DNA from: Macrotrachela quadricornifera
Lineage: Eukaryota; Rotifera; Eurotatoria; Philodinida; Philodinidae
Direction of reading: 5' to 3'
NCBI GenBank assembly: GCA_022393335.1
Contig: JAJEKB010001368.1
Location: 54,234-118,233, forward strand
DNA length: 64,000 nt
Shown here: positions 1 through 11,213 of the stretch, piece by piece
How positions within the stretch are numbered: position 1 is the first letter of the stretch
Layout of the letters: the number at the start of each line of letters is the position of its first letter
Program-made: the position numbers and the translations under genes
The notes under the pieces: model-generated
The model's database searches: none
What the model was told of the DNA's origin: nothing
Seen by the model: only the letters and a program-made list of their open reading frames with translations

Positions 1-234
1 TACAATTAAATAGTGAATCGAATCTCGTCTCCAGCTGTACAATGACTGGCTACCTCTCATTTGCGAACATGAAAAAAATTGAAGTTTAAATTTAATAAAT
101 TCTTTCAAATTTTCGACTGATTGTCGAATTGAATAATTAATAAGTTTAAAAAATAATCGAATATTTTTAAATCTAACTCTGCAAAGTTTTAATCGTATAA
201 AATATTTTCATTTAAAATTTTTTAAATAGATTTC

Positions 235-500
235 CTGCAATTTATAGAGGACGTAAGTTATTAATCAATATATATTTTTAATAACGTAGATTTCTATAAT
301 TTGTAGAGTACGTGACTTAATGGTTATAATTGATTGTTTTAATAATTACAATAGTCTACAATTTGTAGAGGTCGTAAGCTATTTATTAGAATAAATTTTT
401 AATACAGGAGAATTTTTGTTATTTGTAGAGGACGTGAGTTATTCATGAGAATAATCTTTTAATTGTACAAAGGTTTGTAATTTACAGAGATCATCGTGAT
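235..500. repeat. ~60-bp tandem repeat, about 4.5 copies
   Basis: Degenerate units each open with a form of aatttgtagaggacgtaag followed by an AT-rich tail ending in ttttaata. Starts are near 238, 297, 358, 418 and 478. The array lies in the left subterminal zone of the inverted-repeat element. Confidence 0.7.
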
Positions 501-890
501 TGTAGAGATAAACTTAAGTACTTGATGTCTACGAAAGAGAGAGTTGAATATTGTGAAGAGATTGTAAATAAATGAAATGATTTTCAATTGTTGAAGGAGT
601 AATACGACTATAGCTCGAGCAGGAATCGTGAATGTAGAAATAAATTAAAGTACCTTATGTTTATTTGAGAGAGATTTTAATATTTTGGAAAGATTTCTGA
701 TGAAGAAATGACAGTCTATTATTTAGATAGTAATACCACTATACTTTGAGCAAGGGCCGTGAATGAAAAAGTAAACTGAAGTATTATGTCTACGAGAACG
801 ACCAATATTTTCGAATAATTTTAAGTCAATGGAATGATTGTCTGTTATTCAGGTAACGATACTACGATTGTACGAGCAAGGGTTACTAAT
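495..890. repeat. ~130-bp tandem repeat, about 3 copies
   Basis: Units begin at about 495, 627, 758 and (partial) 884, each with a variant of cgtgaatgtaga. Each carries in order a taaactgaagta block, a gtctacgag block, an aatgattgtc block and an actacgat-agcaagg block. Divergence between copies shows that the array is old. Confidence 0.7.
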
Positions 891-1560
891 GTAGGAACAT
901 ACTAAAGAAGTAACATCTTAAGAATAACGAAGAACTCTTAACTAAGTTTTATTCAGATTTATTTCAACAATTCAATATTTGTTTATGTCACTAAAAAGAT
1001 TCTGTCGATTATAGTTTGAAATTTTTACAATTTGGATACTTGCATATAATCTGACACTTATATGTATCGGTATCAATGATGGTATAGGTTTGGTTTGATT
1101 CATAATGACGCTATGAGTGTTAATAGAATCGAAATGAACCACACTTCCAATGTCGTTGTCTATTGTGAATAGATGCTGAAGCACCTCGATTAATTAGTTA
1201 TTGTCCATTCTATATTAGATTCCATGTCGTGAATGATACAACATGTGTTAGTTGAATTTCGAACAAAAATTATTTAAAAGCGCTAACAATAAATGCTCTT
1301 TCTTTGTAATTTAGCGAACGCTACAAATTACAATAAATTCATAGTAAAAAAATTGAATGGATCTATATGCAGCGCGCTCTACAAATTACAGTAAATAATA
1401 CAAAAATTGAAAAGCTTTTTATGTAGCGGACCCTGTTTTAAATTCATAAAGATATTCAATATTAATTTAAGTTTGAATGAACTTTAAATTTAAAATTTTG
1501 TTTTAAGCTTTATAATTAGGTTGTAGAACTTAAAATTAATATTTATGCTCATGTTCGCAA

Positions 1561-1851
1561 ATGAGAAGCTACGCTTTACTCCTTGGTATGCTTTTCGAAA
1601 ATCTGAAACCTGGTCCGAGACAACAATCGACGAGTCATTTGAAGCGCAAACTAGCCGATTATAAGCTGGAAGAAAAGAAAGGATTTGACCGTGATGTTCG
1701 AAGACGATGTGTTGGTTGTTATGAAAAAAGCAGAGAACATCAATCAAGAGAAGCGTTTCATTCGACAACAAAGAGAATCAAAACTTTCTGTTCTGATTGC
1801 AACAAATTTTTTTGTCTTGATTGTTTTAATGAGAAGCATTATATTATGTAA
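1561..1851 (+). pseudogene. piggyBac-like transposase C-terminal relic
   Basis: The 96-residue reading frame ends in a cysteine-rich module: RRRCVGC, then CSDC, then FFCLDCFNEKHY. That C-x2-C ... C-x2-C-x2-C-F ... H arrangement is characteristic of the C-terminal zinc-binding domain of piggyBac-family transposases. Only the C-terminal tail is left. The catalytic DDD domain is absent, and the frame opens inside the inverted repeat that bounds the neighbouring element. It is therefore a dead fragment. The first dozen residues are probably not part of the original protein. Confidence 0.6.
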
Positions 1852-4358
1852 TAAATCATTTTGAAAATAGTGAAGGCACAAATCAGATCATACACTACGT
1901 GCAACTTTCCGCCTAAGAATGAAGGAGAAAGAACTGTTTTTCTATTCAGTTTCTTGCTAAAATATAGTGGGGTCCACCGGTGGATCTCACCGCCTCGAAT
2001 GTGTTAATACAACGAGCATATATGATAACAAAACAGATGTTATCGAAATGTTATTATTTTGATATTAGTTGATATATAATTAGGTAATACAGAATACTAG
2101 ATTATTCTTTTTTCTATTAAACTATAAAGGGTGGCCCAAAAGTTTTGACATGATTTATATAATTAAGTCTTTTATATTAAAACACGTACTTAGAAATTTA
2201 GTCCTATGATAAAATGATGCAGTAAACGACGCTCTATCTGTTCATAAAACAAGAAATTTTCTTTAGCCTTCTATATGAAAATAAGATGCGAGGACCACTA
2301 CTTTTGGATAACCCTAAGTAATATTAGTTTCGATCAAATCATAGGTTTTCTATTCCAAATTCGCTAGATACTGTTGAAAAACAGTGAAAAAAGTGTAAAA
2401 TCACGGGTGGTGAACATTGTTGTTACATTTTTCTCAATTCTTTCTGAAACATTTTTCTTAAAATGTTTATATGAATTTCGTCGAGTAGAAGCGTTTTAGA
2501 AAGTGCACTATTTTTAAGTTTTCCTCCGAATATTTATCATACTAAAAACAGACATAGAATGTGAAAAGTTTGACGCAAAAATAAGACAAATTTTCAGAAA
2601 AATAAATTTTTCAGGATAACGACATAATTTTCTAGAAATGAATATAAGCTGTTTTTATTAATCTTCAGTTGCTCTTGCGAATAAAACGTTGTCCAAACCA
2701 AAAAGACAAAATATGACAGAGATATATGCAAATCACTGAAGATGACTCTTGTGTTCGATTTCATGCGAGTTCCTCATATTCCAAAGCTCACCGCTGGACC
2801 GAATTACATCGCAGAAGTCTAAAATTCTTTTTTATCAGCCATTTGGCACATAAGGAATCGTTTGGTGAAAAAAGAAATATATGCCATATCCGACCATAAA
2901 ATTGAGATGTTCGACTCTCTCATGCGGTCTCTTTTAATCTCAGGATTACACGAACTTCCCGGATCAATAGGATAGAATGATGACGTCTCTTAAAAAGTGT
3001 ACACAGATCCGCAGATTTAAGCAATTTATTACTTTTATATGTTCTTGCAACCAAGAAGTGTTATTAAATTTTTCATGGCGCTATGACGCATTATTTCTGT
3101 GTAAATAGTGAATGCAATTAAAGCGAAAGGAAAAGAAAATTGCTATAGAAGCAACTATACATTTATTACTTTTTGGTCTGAATTTATACAATACATAGGT
3201 CTGTGCGCTTGTGTATTTTTTTGCATTTCTCTTCAACGACTGACAAAATTCAAGCGGCATTTTTTAATATTTATTCTAGCATAAAAGTAAAGAGAGAAAG
3301 AGATTAAGTAAAGGTATGTCTGATCGAGTAAGCCGTTTCGCCACGAGTGTAAGTATGAAATAAGTACATTACTCTCAGGAAAATAAAGAAACAAGAATGA
3401 TATGAATCTTATCTTTTTTATCCGTTCTATAAATTAAAGAAGATCAAAGTCCATCACAGAAAATGCTGAATTCATCAAGCTCTTTCGTTTGGTATAATAT
3501 AGTCTCGAAACAAAACAATTTTTATAGGGCCGAGATCTCTATCAAGTGTGTCCCGTACTTTTTATACATACTTTCCTTAAGGTCTATACTTTCCAAAATA
3601 CTATCACATGTTTGTTTGTACATGATTAACTGTAATATAGATTGCATCATAACGTTCAATATACACTTTGAATATAAGAATATTGAGCTAATTAAGGAAA
3701 GAGGCTTTCAACAGAATCCCAGTGCAATCAAACTGTAAAATAAATTAAACCCGCTTTCAGTAAATACAACGATGATTCTTGTTATTGTTGCGATCCTCTA
3801 TGTCTTTCGATAAAATAATCTGTGACTATATGTAATAATCAATAGCAAAGATTTAGATGTCTTAGTTCGAAGGTAAATACTGCTCCAGTAAGGAAATCCA
3901 TAACAGAATGCCGTATGTTTGGCGTATGCTGGACGGAAGGATGCTAAAAAGTTTAGGATTCTAGTAGCAGAAAGAAAGATGCGATAGCCAATATGAAAAT
4001 ATTAACCAGAGATGCGTATGCGAACAAGGATTGCCAGATTTTCTGAATAGTCAGGAAAGTTTCTATAATTTGAACTTTTTCCTGATTTTTTCCAATTTTC
4101 GAAGTTTTTTTATGAAATTGCTTTTCAGCCACATGAAGCATTTGTAGTCTGATTATCGTAGTCAGATGGATACGAAATTAGTCAGTGCTGATCTTAAAAC
4201 GAGAATGAATTCCCATTATTCTTGTGAATAATCTAATAAACATGTTTTGACTCACATATACTTCTTAAGACAAAGTCGAAAAAATGAAAAATATGAACAA
4301 GAATATTGAATCATGTGATTTGAAGTTATTTTTTATTTTGCAGGATCTCTTAATCGGA
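1852..4358. other. Intergenic stretch without recognisable genes
   Basis: Apart from the dispersed repeat at 2127-2232, I see no conserved reading frame. The longest ORFs (such as the 91-codon one at 3463) are AT-biased and protein-unlike. A short palindrome, ccaccggtgg, is at about 1976. Confidence 0.5.
2127..2232 (+). repeat. Dispersed repeat copy A (gggtggccca family)
   Basis: Begins with aagggtggcccaaaagt and shares about 100 bp with 21017-21125, including aaaacacgtactta, cctatgataaaa and gatgcagtaa. The gggtggccca terminus resembles ends of mariner-type elements. That suggests the end of a transposon, but no partner end was found. Confidence 0.55.
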
Positions 4359-4765
4359 ATAGTATGTATGGGGTTGGCTAGTCTGGCCGAAAATCCCAAC
4401 TGGTTTTTTTTTGATCGTACTGCTTCTATAACATATAAGATAAATATAATTTTTTTACCAGTTACAGCACTCGTATAGCGCTAATGATCGATCAAAGAAT
4501 AAGAGGTTTATATCATGTCCGAAGTCAAAACAGCCAAGAGTCTACAAAAAGTTTTTTCCTAAAAGCAATAGTTCTCTGTAGACACTTGACTACTTTGACT
4601 TTTGATACGATATATACACTTCGTATTCCTTGATCGATCATCAACACCATACAAATGCTATAACTGGTAAAAAAATCATATTTATCTTATATGTTACAGA
4701 AACAGTGCAATTAAAAAAGTAATTGAGGACTCCGGCCACACTGGCCAATCCCATATGTATATATG
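4359..4765. mobile_element. Foldback (palindromic) element, arms ~195 bp
   Basis: The left arm (from tatgtatggggttggctag, 4364) is matched by the inverse of the right arm (ending ccaatcccatatgtata near 4763). Long matching blocks include acatataagataaatat, tttttttaccagtta and gatcgatcaa. The arms meet around 4562 with almost no loop. It could form a single large hairpin, as expected of a foldback or MITE-like element or of an inverted duplication. Confidence 0.65.
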
Positions 4766-5340
4766 ATGTTTGTTCTAATACATTCTTTATGAATGAGTTT
4801 TGATTGCAACAAGAGAGTCCGACAATAAGTGCCTCTTATGAAATTTTTTGGATACAATGAACAATATTTATATAACGTTGCCTTTTTTCATTGGGAAATA
4901 TTTTCGAAAATAAAGTATCAGTTAATGAGCAAACATTTAGTAGAACATTGAATGGCAGTATGATAACATATAAACCACTAGTTTCCAAAAAATTGTCCTT
5001 TCTGATTTATTTTTGATTTAGCAAGAAAAACTTCTGATCGTTTTTTGATTTGTAAAGTTTTGATCTGGTAACCCTGATGCGAATCCAACGAATGATTCTT
5101 AAAATAAATAGCATATTTGTGACGACAGCAGTGGCGCATCCAAAAGGTGGCAAATAGGCAATTGCCAAATGAAAATTTTAAAAGATCATTTTTTCCCAGT
5201 AGAACGTCCTGAAAAAGAGGCTCTACCTAATACTCGAAAATTTCTAGATATGCTACTGAACGATAAGTGTTTTTTGTGTGCATAAGAAAACGTTTTACTA
5301 ATACATATCCTTGATTCTATTTTTATCTTGTCATTTAATT
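4766..5340. other. Upstream region of murE
   Basis: No gene is seen. A pyrimidine-rich tract (about 5310-5340) ends in tttaattag at 5342, eight bases before the murE start codon. It resembles a 3' splice acceptor and could serve cis- or spliced-leader trans-splicing. No bacterial ribosome-binding site is present. Confidence 0.4.
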
Positions 5341-5350
5341 AGAAAAAAAG

Positions 5351-6988
5351 ATGAAATTACGGCAGTTAATTGATGGTATCGATGGTATAGTATGTACTAA
5401 TCCATTGACATTAGAAAAATACTATGAACATTGTATAAATTTAATTACACAATCGCCAAGATATCTTTCAGAAATAAATGAATTTAGTTGTCAAGGTATT
5501 ATGTTTGTTGTGCCAACAATTGATGGAAAAACTGCATCCGAAAAAATATTAGATCAATCAATTATAAATGTTTTAACTTCTATTTCATTATCTGCTGTAG
5601 TTGTCAATGATTGTCAACTGGTAAACTTATTAGCTTCAGTCACATATCCTGTATTTAAAGTTACTCAAATAAAAACAATAAATGAAATATTTGGTGAATT
5701 ATGTAATCGTTATTACAATTATCCTTCACGTTTCATTCATCATATGATTGGCGTGACAGGCACCAATGGTAAAACAACAGTAACACACATGATTGAGAAA
5801 TGTTTGTCCGATGCTAATTTGACAGTTGGCTTAATAGGTACACTTGGCTATAGATATCACAACCATGAAAATAGTATGGATGAATACATTCCTTCAGGTT
5901 ATACAACACCAAATGCTTGGATTATACAAACAATATTGAATGATATGACAAACAAGTATCATATAGAAAACGTTATTATGGAAGTTAGCTCTCATGGATT
6001 AGCATTCGACCGCATCTATGGTAGTGATTGTGATGTAGGAGTTTTTACAAATTTCACACAAGATCATCTCGGTTTTCATAAGACAATGGAGAATTACTTA
6101 CAATCAAAATTACTATTATTTTCAAAATATTTATCGAAATCTTCATCACCCAAAGCTATCATTAATCATGATGATCCATCGTATGAGCAATTTATCAATG
6201 TGTGTCCATCAAGTACTAAGATTTATACATATGGCTTATCAAAGAAAAATGAAAATTCATTTGTAGCGTATGATATTAAGAATTCTTCTAATGGAGTAAA
6301 CTATACAATTTTAATACCATCAGGTGAAATACGACGGGTTCATCTAAATGCATTTGGTGTTTTTAACGTTTATAATTCCCTTGCTTGTATAGCTGCATGT
6401 TTGACAACTTATTCACATCTATTAACATTAGATAATATTATTCAATCGTTAGAAACATTTCAATCTGTTAAAGGACGATTTGAATTTATTATAAGACATA
6501 AACCATTTTCAGTTGTGGTGGATTATGCGCATACACCAGATGGATTAGAACAAGTACTCAAAACCGGACGGCAGTTATTATCAGAATCGGATGAAAATGG
6601 TCGATTGATTGTTGTGTTTGGCTGTAATGGACGTGGTGACCGAACCAAAAGGCCAATACTTGGACATATAGCGGAACAACATGCTGATATTACGATAGTA
6701 ACATCAGAGAGTCCTTATCAAGAGGATCCACAAACAATAATTGACGGAATTTTATCTGGAATTGAAGACAAAGCTAATAGGAATCGGATCTATGTTGAAC
6801 TGGATAGAAAAAAAGCGATACATTTAGCAATGAACTTAGCTAATGGCAGAAATGATTTAATAATAATTGCTGGTAAAGGTCATGAAACAACACTTACACA
6901 CGGTGATCGTGATATACCATTCAACGAGAAAGAAATTATAGAAAATAAATATAAGGAAATGATGGATAATAACACAACATTCATATAA
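5351..6988 (+). CDS. murE: MurE-type UDP-MurNAc-dipeptide : third-residue ligase
   Basis: ATP-dependent ligase adding the third stem-peptide residue to UDP-MurNAc-L-Ala-D-Glu. The 545-residue frame is somewhat longer than bacterial MurE (about 490-500). Visible motifs in order: substrate-binding N-terminal domain; P-loop GVTGTNGKTT (134-143); GYTTPNAW (183-190); MEVSSHGLAFDRI (210-222); FTNFTQDHLGFH (232-243); YLQSKLLLF with the lysine expected to be carbamylated (K253); VVDYAHTPDGLEQVL (389-403); FGCNGRGDRTKRP (423-435); and GKGHE (508-512). The DAP-selecting motif TSDNPR of most Gram-negative enzymes reads TSESPY here (451-456), so the third amino acid is uncertain. It is intron-free and the first gene of the peptidoglycan set, transcribed towards murL. 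A pyrimidine-rich AG lies 8 bp upstream of the start. Function is strongly supported; the exact substrate is not. Confidence 0.93.
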   Translation: MKLRQLIDGIDGIVCTNPLTLEKYYEHCINLITQSPRYLSEINEFSCQGIMFVVPTIDGKTASEKILDQSIINVLTSISLSAVVVNDCQLVNLLASVTYPVFKVTQIKTINEIFGELCNRYYNYPSRFIHHMIGVTGTNGKTTVTHMIEKCLSDANLTVGLIGTLGYRYHNHENSMDEYIPSGYTTPNAWIIQTILNDMTNKYHIENVIMEVSSHGLAFDRIYGSDCDVGVFTNFTQDHLGFHKTMENYLQSKLLLFSKYLSKSSSPKAIINHDDPSYEQFINVCPSSTKIYTYGLSKKNENSFVAYDIKNSSNGVNYTILIPSGEIRRVHLNAFGVFNVYNSLACIAACLTTYSHLLTLDNIIQSLETFQSVKGRFEFIIRHKPFSVVVDYAHTPDGLEQVLKTGRQLLSESDENGRLIVVFGCNGRGDRTKRPILGHIAEQHADITIVTSESPYQEDPQTIIDGILSGIEDKANRNRIYVELDRKKAIHLAMNLANGRNDLIIIAGKGHETTLTHGDRDIPFNEKEIIENKYKEMMDNNTTFI

Positions 6989-8519
6989 GTTAAATTATTG
7001 GATGGAATATTTTATGCTATGGAATTACTTATTGAAAAATACTCTAATTATTTAATAATGTATGCGATTAGCTGACCTTTTTTTGTATCACAGACCTTAT
7101 ATACTCAGATGTGATCAACCATTTTGACACTGAGTAAATCTTTTGCTAAAATCATTTTTCGCGTACTTAAGACACTAAAGAAAAGGCCAAGAGTTTTTTG
7201 CTGTCAAACGTTTTATTCAACATAGCCTTAAGAAAATTATTCTAGAACAAATGAGCATATGATTTAAATCCAATTGAAACGAAAAAGAAGCGAATCTGTA
7301 TTTTGTTTATCTAAATGTCATTCGGATACTATTGGTAGTCAAGATAGCCCAAAAGTTCTAATGAGATATCACATAAGAATAAAAGAAAAAAGCACATATA
7401 AAGATATTTTTCGTTTTCATTTCTTCCCTCGTCAATATAATGGTAATACTTGCCTTTCTTCCTTTATTCTCTCTTAAATCATATACATACCTTGTGTGAA
7501 TATCTGTTTATTAAGTAGTGGTGATAATGAACGAAGACTCATCATTCCTTTCATCTTCGAAACCAGGCTTTCAAATACGTGGTGCACATATGAGGTTGAG
7601 AACTAAGTCCAACAATCAAATTGAAATAAATTCTCAATTGATCTATCAGCAAGTAGATATACCAAATAATGATGTATCAAATCAATAGATGGCATCATCG
7701 TCTCGACATAATTTTCCTTCAATTATTCTCGAGTTTATCGGCAAGTATCACAAATGCGATCGAAAACTGATAGAAGAGTTAATAAAAGAATGAAAACATG
7801 AATATTATAGGGAGATTCGGATATAGAGAAGTATTGGTTATTTTTATCCATGACTTGCCATCATTCGATGATTTAGTCATCAAATCTCAGTAGCAGAGAA
7901 ACTAACCAGAAAACTTCTCTGGGTGATCAAACGCTTTAGGTCTCATTTTTTGGCGATAGGTAGACTTCAATGAGGTATACAAGACTTCAAGAAGATTTGT
8001 GTGCTCACGCCTTGATTCTCGAGATATCGAATTTTCAAGATGCATACAAAAAGGAATCGAAATGAAAAATGATCGTTTTTGGAGATCAGTAGAGTATTCA
8101 GGTGGAAATTTTTTAAAGCTTTGCACATTGCTCGTGGTAACTTGTTCTGGATTAAGAGTTAAATCTTATCTTGTCAGTACTACTTATATTGGCTATTCAT
8201 CGACTGACAGAACATCAAAAACTCTTTATTTCATATCTGATATCGTTATACGCCATAAAAAAATGAGTAATGGAAGCGAATGATACACTATCGATTATGT
8301 TTTCGTCTTTCTCGGTAGCATACTCGTGTTCTTTGTTTACGTTTCCCTAGTTGCTTTCTCCCCTTGTTCTCCCTTTCATGTCAGATTCGTGTCATGAAGC
8401 TGTTTTTTTCCTTATTCAATTATAGACGGTATACAGGTGACGGGCAAGCAAGCAAGCAGCCGATATCAGTTTTTTTCATGTTTATTTTAAAAACATCAAA
8501 CCAATAGATGTCGTGAAGA
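6989..8519. other. Intergenic stretch between murE and a transposase relic
   Basis: No conserved gene is seen. The short ORFs here (7274, 7902, 7999) have no recognisable domain. Confidence 0.45.
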
Positions 8520-9680
8520 TTTTCGCTGATTGAGCATCAAACTTATTGTTTTCTATCGCGTCAAACACTATAACCGCAAATGTGAAGCAGCCGAACTGTT
8601 GTGGGGTGTGCTGGAATTGAGTACTAACAGTCACTCTCACACCTCTAAAGTCGAAACAATTCTCAATCATGAGTTAGTCGACGACGAATTGATCAATGAT
8701 GTCGAGTGCGAAGATACAGCTGAAAACACATTGGATCCCAACTGAAATAATGAGGATGAAGATGAAGAGAGGGCGTTATGCAAATCATTTTCAGTCGATT
8801 ACGTGACCAAGGTAGTCAATTTCTATGATAAAATTAATCTGCAAACTGGAAAACGAAAGAGACGGTGAGAGACAGTGAAAAATCAATTTTGACGTATCCC
8901 GTATCAAACCTATCTCGCTCGCTATCGCCATTATCTTGAGAAACATGAAACGAAGAAACAAAAGCTCGGCAAAATTGATGATCATATATATGATATGTTC
9001 GAATGGGCATGAGAGAAAGCTCTACCAATGCACGATATTGACCAACGCCGATGGACTCTTAAAAAGGCTATGGATGAGTCTTAACACAATTTTATCGCTT
9101 CAAAATCATTGACTGTACACCTTTAAACACAAACACAATATTACCTCGCGCAAGGTGACGAAGGTGAGAGATTTGTGATCAGTTTTTATGAGTCTGTGAG
9201 AAGAAGCTCTGCCTCAAAAATCAGATGAAAATGAACAAGAGGGCTGTTTACGAGTTCCAGACTTCCCGTTTTTCAAGAATTGCTGGTTTCCTCAAAATTA
9301 ATTAAAATCAAGCATACTAAAGTTATTTGTTCTTCATAGATTGTGACGAAGCCGCAAGCAGAAAATCAGGAGACGATCAGAACTTCAACCTATCAGTTCA
9401 TAGCTGATGTTCGCCCCAATATGAAGACAGCGAAGTTATTAACACAGATCAAAGTGGAATTCAGCTCGAATTACACTCTACTCGAACATTAAATCGTAAA
9501 GAAGACAACTATATAATTGGATCCGTTTGCTCTAAAAACGTTACCACTCACAGTTATACAGTGCAGCTAACAATCACACGCGATGGTCATCTCTTTTTAC
9601 CACTGTACGTTTGTTTGAGGGGGCCTAAAGTCCACCTGAGCAAGAATATTCACCCGAATATTTGTTCATCTTTTTACCTA
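8520..9680 (+). pseudogene. Decayed DDE (pogo/Tc5-like) transposase
   Basis: Reading-frame blocks interrupted by stops and frameshifts read as one protein. First comes VVNFYDKINLQTGKRKRR (about 8814), then YQTYLARYRHYLEKHETKKQ, then a block with RRWTLKKAMDES, then YQFIADVRPNMKTAKL. After a frame change the last block begins NTDQSGIQLELHS at about 9439 and continues with TITRDGHLFLPLYVCLRG. The NTDQSG block resembles the first catalytic aspartate region of DDE_1 transposases, preceded by a helix-turn-helix-like basic region. Several in-frame stops make it non-functional. Family assignment below DDE is tentative. Confidence 0.55.
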
Positions 9681-9851
9681 TATGTTTTTCTTAAGGTAAA
9701 ATTCGAAACCTATTTTTCGATCATTTTAAAGGTTAGAAGATTTTTTTTATTCGAAAGTTCTTTACTCCTACGAAAAATGTTTTATGATCAGCAACAATAT
9801 TTCAATCAGTATATTTTGACCCTCAATTGTATTTTTCTCGTGCCATCACCT

Positions 9852-11213
9852 TCAATAAATATTGCATTTTAATATACGCTCGAACTCTTCAGTTACGAAA
9901 TGTTCCTCGAGAAAATCTTCTGGTATGAGAATCGACCATATTTCAGATCCTAGCAAATTATAGAAGTAATTGAGTAAATACGGGCGTTCATCAGGATAAT
10001 GGACTAAAGTCATTTTCAAAGCCGCTCTTATTTCAACGACAGTGCCAACACATTCAAATGGTTTGCTATTCTGCAATCCAATTAATTGATCAAATTCTGT
10101 TTTGAGTGTGGGCTTATCTAGTAAATTTTCACCGAAAATCTCTTCCAATTGTTTTGGAACAATGAAAGGTGAAAGAATAATGAAAGTAAATAAACATTTT
10201 GAACATTGACGACACCAAGTATCATTTTTGCTGCCAACATTACAACTTTTGAATACCAAAAAGTATTTCGGTTGTCGAGCAAATAATTTCGCAATAGTTA
10301 ATTCATGTAGTGGTCTGAGGAAACTAAAATAATTAAAATCTGGTGATATGTATTGATCGACATAGGAACGAAAATCTCGTTCAAATTCGATTGATTTTGA
10401 ATATTGATGATTGACATTTGAATTCTTAATTGTTGATTCATTCGCACTGGATTCATTTGATAGAGCGATGTGCTTAGTTTTTGTTCCAGCTGAAATAACG
10501 AGCGTAACAAATGCAAGCATTGCTGAAAATGGCGTGTGCCCATTTAAGAAACCTTGTTCATTAAGTCTGAGCAACTGTGGATCTAATGCTCTATGAATTT
10601 CCACTATATCCATCCGTGTAAAACCTGCGGTTTGTGCACTCTCCAATGTGGCTTGACGAGGATTAATAATCATCGGAATTTTATGTGGGGAATAGTTTTT
10701 CAAAAGTTCTAATGTAACTATAGAGTCTTTGCCCCCTCCAATGGGTACAAGAATACTATTGTTTAGTGTATAACGTTGAATAGGTAATGAATTTTGTCCT
10801 ATAGAAATTATTTCCATAAAACTACTAAAAGTGACATCGTCGATACCGTTACGATAGAAAAATTCACCTAATCCATTAAAGTATAACTTTTTCCACCAAT
10901 GTCTTTGTTCAATGCTTAAAAAATGTGGTTTGATATAGACCGTTGGAGAGCAGGTTGCTTTCCAATAACTAATCAGTTCAATCATACCAATATGAAAAAT
11001 TAGATTATCAAGTTCTGGTCCACGTAATTCTTGAAAGTGATAGAATGATCGCATTGGAATGTTCAGCTTAGTTATGAAGAAAAACTCATCAGAAATATTA
11101 AAATAGAAGTGTAAAATCAGCGCATCTTGATTAATTTGATAGTTATAATGATCATAGCTGAAAAAAGGATAACGACATCTCAATACACCATATTTGGCTT
11201 TGCTTGTTTGCAT
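9852..11213 (-). CDS. murL: MurL: UDP-MurNAc-L-Ala-L-Glu epimerase
   Basis: Predicted ATP-dependent epimerase that inverts the terminal L-Glu of UDP-MurNAc-L-Ala-L-Glu to D-Glu (the activity described for Xanthomonas MurL). The 453 residues match the usual family length. Motifs visible: IGMIELISYWKATCSP (75-90), GLGEFFYRNGI (114-124), a PP-loop-like ATP site VPIGGGKDS (156-164), INPRQATLESAQTAGF, a SNESSANES stretch, NHQYSKSIEFERDF, YFSFLRPLHEL, and a C-terminal cysteine set (SCNVG ... WCRQCSKCLF) that may bind metal. It is the expected partner of the MurD2-type ligase about 2.3 kb away on the same strand. A pyrimidine-rich AG lies 6 bp before the ATG. The gene is intron-free as read. An extra 5' exon is possible but not demonstrable. 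Family identification rests on motif memory, not a search. Confidence 0.85.
   Translation of the reverse strand: MQTSKAKYGVLRCRYPFFSYDHYNYQINQDALILHFYFNISDEFFFITKLNIPMRSFYHFQELRGPELDNLIFHIGMIELISYWKATCSPTVYIKPHFLSIEQRHWWKKLYFNGLGEFFYRNGIDDVTFSSFMEIISIGQNSLPIQRYTLNNSILVPIGGGKDSIVTLELLKNYSPHKIPMIINPRQATLESAQTAGFTRMDIVEIHRALDPQLLRLNEQGFLNGHTPFSAMLAFVTLVISAGTKTKHIALSNESSANESTIKNSNVNHQYSKSIEFERDFRSYVDQYISPDFNYFSFLRPLHELTIAKLFARQPKYFLVFKSCNVGSKNDTWCRQCSKCLFTFIILSPFIVPKQLEEIFGENLLDKPTLKTEFDQLIGLQNSKPFECVGTVVEIRAALKMTLVHYPDERPYLLNYFYNLLGSEIWSILIPEDFLEEHFVTEEFERILKCNIY

Larger units (their letters stand above)
55..1566. mobile_element. Non-autonomous DNA element with 17-bp terminal inverted repeats and subterminal tandem repeats
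   Basis: The 17-mer tctcatttgcgaacatg at 55-71 recurs as its exact reverse complement at 1550-1566. Just inside the left end are two tandem arrays (235-500 and 495-890). Just inside the right end (about 1310-1440) is a shorter array built on ctacaaattaca, the inverse of the tgtagag-rich motif in the left array. No ORF inside looks real. The right end abuts a piggyBac-like coding relic, so the element may have inserted into it or may be that transposon's own internal derivative. I could not identify a target-site duplication. Confidence 0.5.
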
